Positions 1 to 8,422 of a DNA stretch of 12,605 nucleotides are shown one piece after another. Every line of letters starts with the position of its first letter. Position 1 is the first letter of the stretch. The position numbers were made by a program, and so were the translations under genes. The notes under the pieces were generated by a model. That model had not been told where the DNA came from. It did no database searches and worked only from the letters and a program-made list of their open reading frames with translations. The stretch is from positions 1 through 12,605 of the forward strand of contig JAGWXN010000069.1 in assembly GCA_018969885.1 (NCBI GenBank), given 5' to 3'. The stretch comes from Betaproteobacteria bacterium (GTDB lineage Bacteria; Pseudomonadota; Gammaproteobacteria; Burkholderiales; Burkholderiaceae).

Positions 1-89
1 GTCGAATCTTCAGCCAGCAGCAGAACCGTAGAGAATTGATCGGCATGGCGGTGCTGCTCGCGGGCGTGGTGCTGGTGCTCAGGAGCTGA
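1..89 (+). CDS. C-terminal end of a membrane protein (partial, cut by the left edge)
   Basis: One reading frame, starting at base 3, is open from the window edge to a TGA at 87-89 and gives a 28-residue tail. It has a polar, Gln/Arg-rich stretch (SQQQNRRE) followed by a hydrophobic helix (LIGMAVLLAGVVLVL) and a short basic end. A closing helix of this form, preceded by a charged loop, is typical of EamA/DMT-type transporters, but other polytopic membrane proteins end the same way. The other two plus-strand frames hit stops within the first 40 bases. The methyltransferase start lies about 56 bases further on, so the two could share a transcript. Assignment to the DMT family is inference from a single helix. 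Confidence 0.45.
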   Translation, partial: RIFSQQQNRRELIGMAVLLAGVVLVLRS

Positions 90-145
90 GGGCGCCTGAT
101 GTGTTGCCCTCCGAGCGCGCGCCGGATCACTGAAAGGTGCTTGCC

Positions 146-760
146 GTGAAAGCTGATCAGCACTGGGAGCAGGTCTACCGGAGTCGCTCCACCGCCGAGG
201 TGAGCTGGTACCGTGCGCATCTCGAGCGCTCGCTCGAGTCGATCCGGCGCGTCGCACCGGGCCCTGATGCGGCGATTCTGGATGTCGGCGCGGGTGCTTC
301 AACACTGGTCGACGATTTGCTGTCAGCCGGCTACACACGCCTCACGGTACTGGATATCGCAGCTGCTGCGCTTGAGTCATCGCGCACACGCCTAGGTGCG
401 AGAGCGACAGAGGTGAACTGGCTCGTGGGGAATGTGCTCGATGTCACCCTGCCCGCTCATCACTTTGACGTCTGGCACGACCGCGCTGTGTTTCATTTCC
501 TCACCGATGCCGCGGATCGCAGACGGTATGTCGCACAGATGGCGGCAGCCCTTCGTCCTGGCGGACACGCAGTCATTGCAACGTTCGGCCCCGAGGGTCC
601 CCTCCGGTGTAGCGGGCTTCCGGTGGTTCGATATGACGCGCAGTCCCTGTCAAAGGAACTGGGCAAAGCGTTCAGGCTTATCGACTGGACGATTGAGCAT
701 CACGAGACGCCAGCAGGGGCAACGCAGCAGTTTTTGCACGCGTTGTTCGCATTAGCGTGA
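146..760 (+). CDS. Class I SAM-dependent methyltransferase, substrate unknown
   Basis: A 204-residue soluble protein with a Rossmann methyltransferase fold. Numbered from the GTG at 146, motif I is [10 protein letters not shown] at 43-52. An acidic residue that would bind the ribose hydroxyls ends strand 2 (D70), the motif IV region is [14 protein letters not shown] (107-120), and motif post-II is [12 protein letters not shown] (136-147). The N-terminal HW..VY......SWY pattern and the late GP..CSGLPV.RYD segment recall a widespread small-molecule methyltransferase group of unassigned substrate. Start choice: AAAGG at 133-137 sits 8 bases before the GTG at 146, whereas the GTG at 137 overlaps that Shine-Dalgarno and adds only three residues. 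The gene is convergent with tRNA-Leu and ends 8 bp before the repeat region. Confidence 0.85.
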   Translation: MKADQHWEQVYRSRSTAEVSWYRAHLERSLESIRRVAPGPDAAILDVGAGASTLVDDLLSAGYTRLTVLDIAAAALESSRTRLGARATEVNWLVGNVLDVTLPAHHFDVWHDRAVFHFLTDAADRRRYVAQMAAALRPGGHAVIATFGPEGPLRCSGLPVVRYDAQSLSKELGKAFRLIDWTIEHHETPAGATQQFLHALFALA

Positions 761-767
761 GCCCGCT

Positions 768-839
768 CGCCCGCACAGTCCGCAGGGACTGTGCTCTCCG
801 CCCCCACTGCTATCGCAGTGGTGCCGGAGGCGGGACTCG
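768..839. repeat. 72-bp direct repeat, copy 1 (carries a tRNA-Leu 3' end)
   Basis: Bases 768-839 are identical to 900-971, a period of 132 bp. Read on the minus strand, each copy starts with the last 21 nt of the tRNA, from the T arm through the encoded CCA, and continues with 51 bp of trailer. The trailer contains two perfect hairpins. One, at 804-821, has stem CCACTGC/GCAGTGG and loop TATC. The other, at 773-794, has stem GCACAGTCC/GGACTGTGC and loop GCAG. Copy 1 lacks the rest of the tRNA, so it is a downstream, truncated duplicate. It lies 7 bp beyond the methyltransferase stop codon. Confidence 0.95.
819..839 (-). pseudogene. tRNA-Leu 3'-terminal fragment (21 nt) within repeat copy 1
   Basis: On the minus strand this stretch equals the terminal 21 nt of tRNA-Leu(CAA): the 3' half of the T arm, the 3' acceptor strand CTCCGGC, the discriminator A, and CCA. 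No D arm, anticodon arm or 5' acceptor strand lies upstream, so it cannot fold as a tRNA. If transcription runs through the tRNA, this fragment appears again in the trailer. This resembles the situation downstream of E. coli tyrT, where repeats start with a piece of the tRNA 3' end. Confidence 0.85.
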
Positions 840-867
840 CCTACACCGCTTCGCTCTCGCAGGCCGC

Positions 868-889
868 GGCCGGGCTTGCATGCCCGGCC
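868..889. other. Strong hairpin in the repeat spacer
   Basis: GGCCGGGC (868-875) pairs perfectly with GCCCGGCC (882-889) around a 6-base loop. It lies in the 60-bp stretch between the two 72-bp repeats, outside the duplicated sequence. With the two hairpins in each repeat, this makes five stem-loops between 773 and 953. None is followed by a T tract on either strand, so none is a standard intrinsic terminator. Confidence 0.75.
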
Positions 890-899
890 CTTCTCGCCC

Positions 900-971
900 C
901 GCCCGCACAGTCCGCAGGGACTGTGCTCTCCGCCCCCACTGCTATCGCAGTGGTGCCGGAGGCGGGACTCG
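900..971. repeat. 72-bp direct repeat, copy 2 (joins the intact tRNA-Leu)
   Basis: Identical to 768-839. In this copy bases 951-971 are the 3' end of the intact tRNA gene, so this is the parental copy. Its hairpins are at 936-953 (stem CCACTGC/GCAGTGG) and 905-926 (stem GCACAGTCC/GGACTGTGC). The first hairpin uses the encoded CCA of the tRNA as part of its 5' strand on the minus-strand transcript. Confidence 0.95.
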
Positions 972-1037
972 AACCCGCACGCCCTTTCGGGCACCGGATT
1001 TTGAGTCCGGCGCGTCTACCTGTTCCACCACTCCGGC
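951..1037 (-). tRNA. tRNA-Leu, anticodon CAA
   Basis: An 87-nt class II tRNA with an encoded CCA end (951-953). The acceptor stem GCCGGAG (1031-1037 on the complement) pairs with CTCCGGC, followed by discriminator A. The anticodon stem CCGGA/TCCGG closes a 7-base loop CTCAAAA, giving anticodon CAA (complement of 1001-1003), which reads UUG. The long variable arm GCCC-GAAA-GGGC is the hallmark of Leu/Ser tRNAs. The T arm is GCGGG-TTCGAGT-CCCGC. It diverges from queA, with 76 bp between the tRNA 5' end and the queA start codon. Confidence 0.97.
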
Positions 1038-1050
1038 AGGAGCGGCGCTG

Positions 1051-1056
1051 ATTATT
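1051..1056 (-). promoter_or_regulatory. Possible -10 box of the tRNA-Leu promoter
   Basis: On the minus strand AATAAT (5 of 6 to TATAAT) lies 14 bases before the tRNA 5' end and is followed by a GC-rich discriminator (CAGCGCCGCTCC). A GC-rich discriminator is what stringently controlled stable-RNA promoters show. No good -35 box is visible at 16-18 bp, so the call rests mainly on position. Confidence 0.4.
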
Positions 1057-1100
1057 GCACAGGGGAAAGGTCTGCCGCCGGCGCAACCCGCTGCCTCCCC

Positions 1101-1106
1101 TACAAT
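1101..1106 (+). promoter_or_regulatory. -10 box (TACAAT) directly before queA; likely leaderless start
   Basis: TACAAT matches the -10 consensus at 5 of 6 positions and ends 7 bases before the queA ATG at 1114. A transcript started at the usual distance would begin at, or within a base or two of, the ATG. No Shine-Dalgarno sequence lies between, which fits a leaderless mRNA. The -35 region is GC-rich and shows no recognisable box. Confidence 0.5.
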
Positions 1107-1113
1107 CGCGGCC

Positions 1114-3286
<2,173 letters not shown>

Positions 3287-3309
3287 TGCCCGCCTGCAGC
3301 GCCACAGTC

Positions 3310-3315
3310 TATAAT
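3310..3315 (+). promoter_or_regulatory. Perfect -10 hexamer upstream of yajC (internal promoter candidate)
   Basis: TATAAT lies in the 58-bp gap between tgt and yajC, with a predicted start about 7 bases downstream and a leader of roughly 23 nt that holds the yajC ribosome binding site. No clear -35 box is seen 16-18 bp upstream. It would allow yajC-secD-secF to be expressed independently of queA-tgt. Confidence 0.5.
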
Positions 3316-3344
3316 CGAAGGTTTGCCGAAAAGGAGAGAATTTC

Positions 3345-3701
3345 GTGCTGATTTCAACGGCTTACGCACAGGCCTCGGGCGGATCCGCAGAGAGCCAGCT
3401 GGTTGGTTTCCTGCCGATCATCCTGATGTTCGTGGTGCTCTACTTCCTGATGATTCGTCCTCAGATGAAGCGCAACAAAGAGCATCGCGCCATGATGGGC
3501 GCGCTCAAGAAGGGCGATGAAGTCGTCACCGCAGGTGGCATGGTCGGCCGCATCACCAAGGTCGGCGAAACCTACGTCACGATCGAAATCGCGCAACTGC
3601 CCGAGGCTCGCCACGGACAGGACCCGCAGGGTGTCGAGGTCACTTTCCAAAAAAGCGCCATCCAGACGCTGCTGCCCAACGGCACGATCAAAGCCATCTG
3701 A
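3345..3701 (+). CDS. yajC: Preprotein translocase subunit YajC
   Basis: YajC is a small inner-membrane protein that copurifies with SecD-SecF and SecYEG. The protein has 118 residues. It has a short Ala/Ser-rich N-terminal segment (MLISTAYAQASGGS), one transmembrane helix at about 20-37 (VGFLPIILMFVVLYFLMI), the signature RPQMKRNKEH at 38-47, and a cytoplasmic domain with LKKGDEVVTAGGMVGRITKV (54-73). The start is GTG, preceded by a strong AAGGAG at 3331-3336 with 8-base spacing, which decides this start. secD follows after 111 bp. Confidence 0.96.
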   Translation: MLISTAYAQASGGSAESQLVGFLPIILMFVVLYFLMIRPQMKRNKEHRAMMGALKKGDEVVTAGGMVGRITKVGETYVTIEIAQLPEARHGQDPQGVEVTFQKSAIQTLLPNGTIKAI

Positions 3702-3725
3702 TGCCAGCGGGTCGCTGAGCACCGA

Positions 3726-3752
3726 TGCCGGGCAGTCCACGCTCGCCCGGCA
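3726..3752 (+). other. Hairpin between yajC and secD
   Basis: TGCCGGGC (3726-3733) pairs with GCCCGGCA (3745-3752) around an 11-base loop, within the 111-bp yajC-secD gap. No T tract follows, so it does not look like an intrinsic terminator. It could stabilise or segment the mRNA between the two genes. The rest of this gap holds no ORF with family similarity. Confidence 0.5.
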
Positions 3753-3812
3753 CCGCGAGGCACCAGCGACAGTCCGCGCATCACCACGATCTGGCCTGCT
3801 CCAGAGGACACG

Positions 3813-5696
3813 ATGAACCGCTACCCGATCTGGAAATACATCGCGATGCTCATATCGCTGGTGCTGGGCCTGCTTTACACGCTACCGAATTTTTACGGTG
3901 AAGCGCCAGCGGTTCAGGTCTCAAGCGGGAAGGCCACCGTGAAGGTGGAGGCGGCCATGATGGGCCGGGTTGAAGCCACCCTGAAACGCGCGAGCATTGA
4001 GCCTACCGGCCTTTTTTTCGATGGCAATTCCGTCAAGGTGCGGCTGCGCGACAACGACACCCAGTTGAAGGCCAAAGACGCACTGATCGCCGATCTGAAT
4101 CCCGACGTAGCCGACCCGTCCTACATCGTGGCGCTCAATCTGCTGTCGAGCTCGCCTGACTGGTTAACCTCTTTGCGCGCGCTGCCCATGTATCTTGGGC
4201 TTGATCTGCGCGGCGGCGTTCACTTCCTCCTTCAAGTGGACATGAAGCAGGCGCTGAGCAAGCGGCTTGATGCGACGGTGGGCGACCTGCGCACGCAACT
4301 TCGCGAGAAGAATCTGCGTCACTCGGGCATCGCCCGCTCGGGCGATACGATCGAGGTTCGGTTCCGCGACTCGGAAACCCGCTCGCGCACGCTCACGCTC
4401 CTGCGCGATACCCAACCCGACTTCACCTATGCCGAGGCAGGCGAGGGCAGCGAACTTAGACTGATTGCCACCTTCAAGCCCGAGGCCGCGCGCCGCGTGC
4501 AGGAATCGGCACTCAAGCAGAACATCACCACGCTATCGAACCGGATCAACGAACTGGGCGTGGCCGAGCCCATCATTCAGCAGCAGGGCCTGGATCGTGT
4601 CGTGGTGCAACTGCCAGGCGTACAGGACACCGCCAAGGCGAAAGACATCCTGGGACGAACCGCCACGCTCGAAGTACGCATGGTGTGCGAGGCCCCCGAC
4701 GAGCAGGCCGCCTTCGCCGCCGGCACGGTTCCATTCGGATGCGAGCGCTATACCGAGCGCGACGGCCGCCCGATCCTGATCCGACGCCAGGTCGTACTCA
4801 CCGGAGACAACCTCAACGATGCCCAGGCAGGCTTTGATTCGCAAACCCAGGAGCCCGCGGTTCATCTCACACTCGATGCCAAAGGCGCACGAATCTTTCG
4901 CGACGTCACTCGCGAAAACGTCGGCAAGCGAATGGCGATCCTGCTGATCGAAAAGGGTAAGGGCGAGGTGGTCACCGCGCCGGTGATCCGCACCGAAATT
5001 GGCGGCGGGCGCGTGCAGATTTCAGGCCGCATGACCACCACCGAAGCAAACGACGTGGCGCTCCTGCTGCGCGCAGGCTCGCTCGCAGCCCCCATGGAAA
5101 TCATCGAGGAACGCACGATCGGTCCCAGCCTGGGCGCAGAAAACATCAGCAAGGGCTTCCTGTCCACGGTCTGGGGCTTTGCCGCGATCGCCGTCTTCAT
5201 GTGCGCCTACTACCTGCTGTTTGGCGCGTTCTCCACCCTGGCGCTGGCGCTGAACGTGCTGCTGCTGGTGGCACTCCTGTCGCTCCTGCAGGCCACGCTC
5301 ACGCTTCCCGGTATTGCTGCGATCGCGCTCACGCTCGGCATGGCGATTGACGCCAACGTACTGATCAATGAACGCATTCGCGAAGAACTCCGAAACGGCG
5401 CCACACCCCAAGCGGCGATCGTCGCCGGGTATGAGCGCGCCTGGGGCACCATTCTCGACTCCAACATCACGACGCTGATCGCGGGCGTGGCGCTGCTCGC
5501 ATTCGGGTCCGGCGCAGTACGCGGCTTTGCGGTTGTTCACTGCCTGGGCATCCTCACCTCCATGTTCTCGGCCGTATTTTTCTCGCGCGGTCTGGTCAAT
5601 CTCTGGTACGGACGCATGAAGCGCGTACCGAGCCTGTCAATCGGACAGATCTGGAAACCCGACACCGCGGCGGCCTCGCCCGGCAAACGCGGCTGA
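3813..5696 (+). CDS. secD: Protein translocase subunit SecD
   Basis: SecD is an RND-type membrane protein that, with SecF, uses the proton motive force to pull exported proteins through SecYEG. It has 627 residues, against about 615 in E. coli. Residues 7-25 form the first transmembrane helix. MYLGLDLRGGVHFLL (126-140) is the conserved D1 motif opening the large periplasmic region, and about 220-440 is the P1 base domain with TLSNRINELGVAEP (240-253). The last five helices run from about 449 to 598. They contain the conserved proton-relay motif TLGMAIDANVLINERI with D513, and the LLAFGSGAVRGFA segment. AGAGG at 3803-3807 lies 5 bases before the ATG. The C-terminal tail is short and basic. Confidence 0.97.
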   Translation: MNRYPIWKYIAMLISLVLGLLYTLPNFYGEAPAVQVSSGKATVKVEAAMMGRVEATLKRASIEPTGLFFDGNSVKVRLRDNDTQLKAKDALIADLNPDVADPSYIVALNLLSSSPDWLTSLRALPMYLGLDLRGGVHFLLQVDMKQALSKRLDATVGDLRTQLREKNLRHSGIARSGDTIEVRFRDSETRSRTLTLLRDTQPDFTYAEAGEGSELRLIATFKPEAARRVQESALKQNITTLSNRINELGVAEPIIQQQGLDRVVVQLPGVQDTAKAKDILGRTATLEVRMVCEAPDEQAAFAAGTVPFGCERYTERDGRPILIRRQVVLTGDNLNDAQAGFDSQTQEPAVHLTLDAKGARIFRDVTRENVGKRMAILLIEKGKGEVVTAPVIRTEIGGGRVQISGRMTTTEANDVALLLRAGSLAAPMEIIEERTIGPSLGAENISKGFLSTVWGFAAIAVFMCAYYLLFGAFSTLALALNVLLLVALLSLLQATLTLPGIAAIALTLGMAIDANVLINERIREELRNGATPQAAIVAGYERAWGTILDSNITTLIAGVALLAFGSGAVRGFAVVHCLGILTSMFSAVFFSRGLVNLWYGRMKRVPSLSIGQIWKPDTAAASPGKRG

Positions 5697-5750
5697 TCGC
5701 GCGCCACCGCCCCCTGATACCACCGCCCAGCGAACCCGCAGGAAGCCACC

Positions 5751-6695
5751 ATGGAATTTTTCCGGATTCGACGCGACATCCCGTTCATGCGCCATGCGCT
5801 GGTGTTCAACGTGATCTCCGTGCTCACCTTCGTGGCGGCGGTCGCGTTTCTCGCCATCCGCGGCCTCAATTTCTCGATCGAGTTCACTGGCGGCACCGTG
5901 ATGGAGGTCGCCTATCCCAAGGCCGCCGAGCTCGAAACGATTCGAACCAAAGTCACCGAACTTGGCTACGCCGACGCGCAAGTACAGAACTTCGGCACCT
6001 CACGCGACGTGATGATCCGCCTGCCCCTGAAGGACGGTTCGGGGGCCGCCGCCGCACGCCAGAGCGATCAGGTCATGGCAGCGCTCAAGGCGGCCGATGC
6101 CGGCGTTGAACTGCGCCGGGTCGAGTTCGTCGGCCCGCAGGTCGGCAAGGAGCTCTTCACCGACGGCGCCCTCGCACTGCTCCTGGTGGTGGTGGGCATC
6201 ATGATTTATCTTGCCTTCCGATTCGAATGGAAATTTTCGGTGGCGGCCATCGTTGCGAACCTGCACGACGTCATCATCATTCTTGGATTTTTCGCAGCGT
6301 TCCAGTGGGAATTCTCGCTTTCGGTGCTCGCTGCCGTGCTGGCCGTGCTGGGCTACTCGGTCAATGAATCGGTCGTGATCTTCGACCGGATCCGAGAGAA
6401 CTTCCGCAAGATGCGAAAGGCCAGTACCACCGAGGTCATCGACAACGCGATCACGTCCACCATCTCACGCACCATCATCACGCACGGCTCCACGCAGATC
6501 ATGGTGCTGTCCATGCTGATTTTCGGTGGACCCACGCTCCACTATTTCGCGCTCGCACTCACCATCGGCATTCTGTTTGGCATCTATTCATCGGTGTTCG
6601 TGGCGGCGGCCATCGCCATGTGGCTGGGTGTAAGCCGTGAAGATCTGGTAAAGCCGCCCAAGAAAAACCAGGAAGGCGAGCCCGAGCTGCCCTGA
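5751..6695 (+). CDS. secF: Protein translocase subunit SecF
   Basis: SecF is the partner of SecD in the proton-driven export motor. It has 314 residues, the normal length. The first helix is at about 17-36, followed by the hallmark LNFSIEFTGGTVMEV (39-53) that starts the periplasmic loop. The second hydrophobic block starts at about 138 (GALALLLVVVGIMIYLAFRFEW) and continues with ANLHDVIIILGFF. The motif GYSVNESVVIFDRIRENFR (201-219) carries D212, equivalent to the essential Asp of the family. The last two helices span about 247-293, and the tail is Lys/Glu/Pro-rich. It starts 54 bp after secD with AGGA upstream, in the same operon. Confidence 0.97.
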   Translation: MEFFRIRRDIPFMRHALVFNVISVLTFVAAVAFLAIRGLNFSIEFTGGTVMEVAYPKAAELETIRTKVTELGYADAQVQNFGTSRDVMIRLPLKDGSGAAAARQSDQVMAALKAADAGVELRRVEFVGPQVGKELFTDGALALLLVVVGIMIYLAFRFEWKFSVAAIVANLHDVIIILGFFAAFQWEFSLSVLAAVLAVLGYSVNESVVIFDRIRENFRKMRKASTTEVIDNAITSTISRTIITHGSTQIMVLSMLIFGGPTLHYFALALTIGILFGIYSSVFVAAAIAMWLGVSREDLVKPPKKNQEGEPELP

Positions 6696-6702
6696 GCGAT
6701 CC

Positions 6703-6722
6703 CTGGCCCGCGAGCCGGCCAG
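6703..6722 (+). other. Weak hairpin after secF
   Basis: CTGGCC (6703-6708) pairs with GGCCAG (6717-6722) around an 8-base loop, a few bases after the secF stop codon. There is no following T tract. It may protect the secDF mRNA end or attenuate transcription into the next gene. The remaining 60 bp up to the DUF456 start contain AGAAGG at 6769-6774 and no promoter I can support. Confidence 0.35.
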
Positions 6723-6785
6723 CTTCACGATCGCGGCACGCCCGCCTTCGCCCCTCGTGCGACCCCGTAGAAGGTTTTCCTCACC

Positions 6786-7268
6786 ATGGATATCGCCCTC
6801 TGGATCCTTGCCTTCGCACTGATCGCTGTCGGCCTCGTCGGCACGGTGATGCCAGCCTTGCCAGGGCCGCCGCTGGTGTTGCTCGGCATTCTGCTCGCCG
6901 CCTGGATCGATCGCTTCGCCAAGATTTCGGGGCTGGTCTGCGCCGTGATCTCGGTGCTCGCCCTGGCAGCGATCGCCATTGACTGGATCGCTGGCGCCAT
7001 GGGTGCCCGCAGGGTGGGGGCATCCAAGTGGGCCGTGATTGGCGCGACCGTGGGCGCCATCCTCGGGGTGCTGAGCGGCTTCTGGGGCCTGCTGTTCATG
7101 CCGCTCGCCGGTGCCGCGATTGGCGAGTTTGTCGCCCGCCAGGACTTGCTGCGCGCGGGTCAGGTCGGGCTTGCCACCTGGGTCGGCATGCTGCTGGGAA
7201 CGGTCGCTAAACTCGCGATTGTCGCCATGATGATCGGCATTTTCGCGGGGGCGCTGCTACTCGCCTGA
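6786..7268 (+). CDS. DUF456 family small membrane protein
   Basis: A 160-residue protein that is almost entirely hydrophobic and matches the DUF456 pattern. The N-terminal helix pair has GLVGTVMPALPGPPLVLLGILLAAW (about 17-41), with the family's conserved small-residue/Pro turn. Further helices lie at about 49-75 and 84-115, and a C-terminal helix at about 133-159. A Gly-rich GATVGAILGVLSGFWG segment and AGAAIGEF (108-115) are also typical of the family. Function is unknown; no catalytic residues are evident. It follows secF by 90 bp and ends 4 bp before the cytochrome b gene, so those two are probably cotranslated. AGAAGG at 6769-6774 is a rather distant (11-base) ribosome binding site. Confidence 0.85.
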   Translation: MDIALWILAFALIAVGLVGTVMPALPGPPLVLLGILLAAWIDRFAKISGLVCAVISVLALAAIAIDWIAGAMGARRVGASKWAVIGATVGAILGVLSGFWGLLFMPLAGAAIGEFVARQDLLRAGQVGLATWVGMLLGTVAKLAIVAMMIGIFAGALLLA

Positions 7269-7272
7269 GTCG

Positions 7273-7920
7273 ATGAATACCTCTACATTGCGCATCTGGG
7301 ATCTGCCCACGCGGCTCTTTCACTGGGGGCTCGCACTCAGCCTTGCCGGATCGATCATCAGCATCAAGACCGGTCACACCGATTGGCATTTCCGATTTGG
7401 CTACCTGATCCTCACGCTGCTGCTTTTCCGACTGATCTGGGGCTTCGCAGGCCCGCGCTATGCGCGCTTTTCAAGCTTTCCGCCTAGCTTGACCGCCGCC
7501 TGGGCCTACGTCCGCGGACGCGCCGCCAACACCCCAGGCCACTCACCGCTGGCAGCGTGGTCGGTTTACGCGCTCCTCGCCTCGTGCGTGTTTCAGGCGG
7601 TGAGCGGACTCTTTTCCAATGACGGCATCATTTGGGACGGACCGCTTCGGAAGTGGATCTCAGGCAGCGCGAGCGACACCATCACCGCGCTTCATCTCGC
7701 CAACCGATTTGTGCTGATTGCCCTGATCACGCTTCACCTGCTTGCAATCGCCTGGTACCGGTTCATACGCGGCAAACGCCTGGTGCGGCCGATGATCAGC
7801 GGCGACAGCGCAGAGGCGCCGGCCGACGCCGAACCCGCGCAAGACAACCTCGCAGTGCGACTGCGCGCGCTCGCGATTTTTCTTGCCTCAGGTGCGGCGG
7901 TCGGTTGGCTGATTCGCTGA
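7273..7920 (+). CDS. Cytochrome b561-family membrane protein (Ni/Fe-hydrogenase cytochrome b type)
   Basis: A 215-residue di-haem b-type cytochrome predicted to carry electrons between the quinone pool and a periplasmic or membrane partner. Features in order: RIWDLPTRLFHWGLALSL with H17 in helix 1; TDWHFRFGYLILTLLLFRLIWGF with H39 and helix 2; PGHSPLAAWSVYALL with H90 leading into helix 3; and ALHLANRFVLIALITLHLLAIAWYRFIRGKRLVRPM with H141 and H155 in helix 4. These His residues sit where the family binds haem. The C-terminal part (about 177-198) is Ala/Asp/Glu-rich, followed by an extra hydrophobic stretch (200-213). In many proteobacteria such genes sit with a cytochrome c'. Here that partner is directly opposite, 40 bp away and convergent. 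Confidence 0.9.
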   Translation: MNTSTLRIWDLPTRLFHWGLALSLAGSIISIKTGHTDWHFRFGYLILTLLLFRLIWGFAGPRYARFSSFPPSLTAAWAYVRGRAANTPGHSPLAAWSVYALLASCVFQAVSGLFSNDGIIWDGPLRKWISGSASDTITALHLANRFVLIALITLHLLAIAWYRFIRGKRLVRPMISGDSAEAPADAEPAQDNLAVRLRALAIFLASGAAVGWLIR

Positions 7921-7960
7921 GCGCCCCGCGCGCGTCAGCCCCCGCCGCCGTGACGACTGA

Positions 7961-8416
7961 TCAGCGAACCTGCCGGAAATTTTCGTGGCACTCGCGGCAT
8001 ACCCGCGAGGTGGCGCCCACCTGGGCCTTGAGTCCATCAAGCGTGGCCACCGCGGCCGGCAGCTTGGCGGTTTGAGCCTTGAGATCGCCCTGCAGTTTGG
8101 TGAACGTGGCGGCGTCTTTCCAGGGGTCACCCTTGATCTTGGCCGCGCCGGTGTTCGATCCCGGCGGGAACGCATCCCAAGGCAGGTGACTCACCACGTC
8201 AACCACCCGCGCCGACGCCTGGGCCGCCGCGGCATCGAACGGCACATCGCCTCGCGCCATGGCGCCCAACCGCCCCATGTGCGTGGTGAGCACGGTGAAG
8301 GCCGACTGGCGATACTTGATCGCATCATCGGGTTTGGCGAACTGCGCCGATGCGGTAGCGCTGTAGAGCGCACCGGAGACAGCGAGCACTGCTGCGGCAA
8401 GAGCGAGACGTTTCAT
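7961..8416 (-). CDS. Periplasmic cytochrome c' (class II cytochrome c)
   Basis: A 151-residue precursor with a Sec signal peptide (MKRLALAAAVLAVSGALYSATASA, cleavage predicted after A24), giving a mature protein of 127 residues starting QFAKPDD. The single haem site CRECH is near the C terminus (C140, C143, H144), as in the four-helix-bundle class II family. In mature numbering these are C116, C119 and H120, with R124 following, identical to the Alcaligenes-type cytochrome c' as I recall it. The helix A segment KYRQSAF places Phe at the distal position 16, where the Alcaligenes protein has Leu. Likely roles are NO binding or periplasmic electron transfer. GAGGA 7 bases before the ATG is the ribosome binding site; it lies inside an inverted repeat. 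Confidence 0.93.
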   Translation of the reverse strand: MKRLALAAAVLAVSGALYSATASAQFAKPDDAIKYRQSAFTVLTTHMGRLGAMARGDVPFDAAAAQASARVVDVVSHLPWDAFPPGSNTGAAKIKGDPWKDAATFTKLQGDLKAQTAKLPAAVATLDGLKAQVGATSRVCRECHENFRQVR

Positions 8417-8422
8417 GACGAC

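Noticed and set aside
905..926. Intrinsic terminator for the tRNA or the methyltransferase
   Set aside because: The 9-bp stem is strong, but neither strand has a following T tract, so Rho-independent termination is not supported.
752..994. Minus-strand 80-codon ORF through the tRNA-Leu repeats, with a 24-residue stretch occurring twice
   Set aside because: The internal repetition only reflects the 132-bp period being a multiple of three. It begins inside the tRNA gene, has no ribosome binding site, and is Gly/Cys/Arg-rich as expected of a GC-rich non-coding stretch.
757..1113. Upstream extension of the queA frame back to the methyltransferase stop
   Set aside because: It would encode 119 extra residues through the repeats and antisense to the tRNA. 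QueA family similarity and normal length start exactly at the ATG at 1114.
1038..1113. preQ1 riboswitch before queA
   Set aside because: The gap is only 76 bp, shares space with the tRNA promoter, and the -10 box ends 7 bases before the start codon, leaving no leader for an aptamer.
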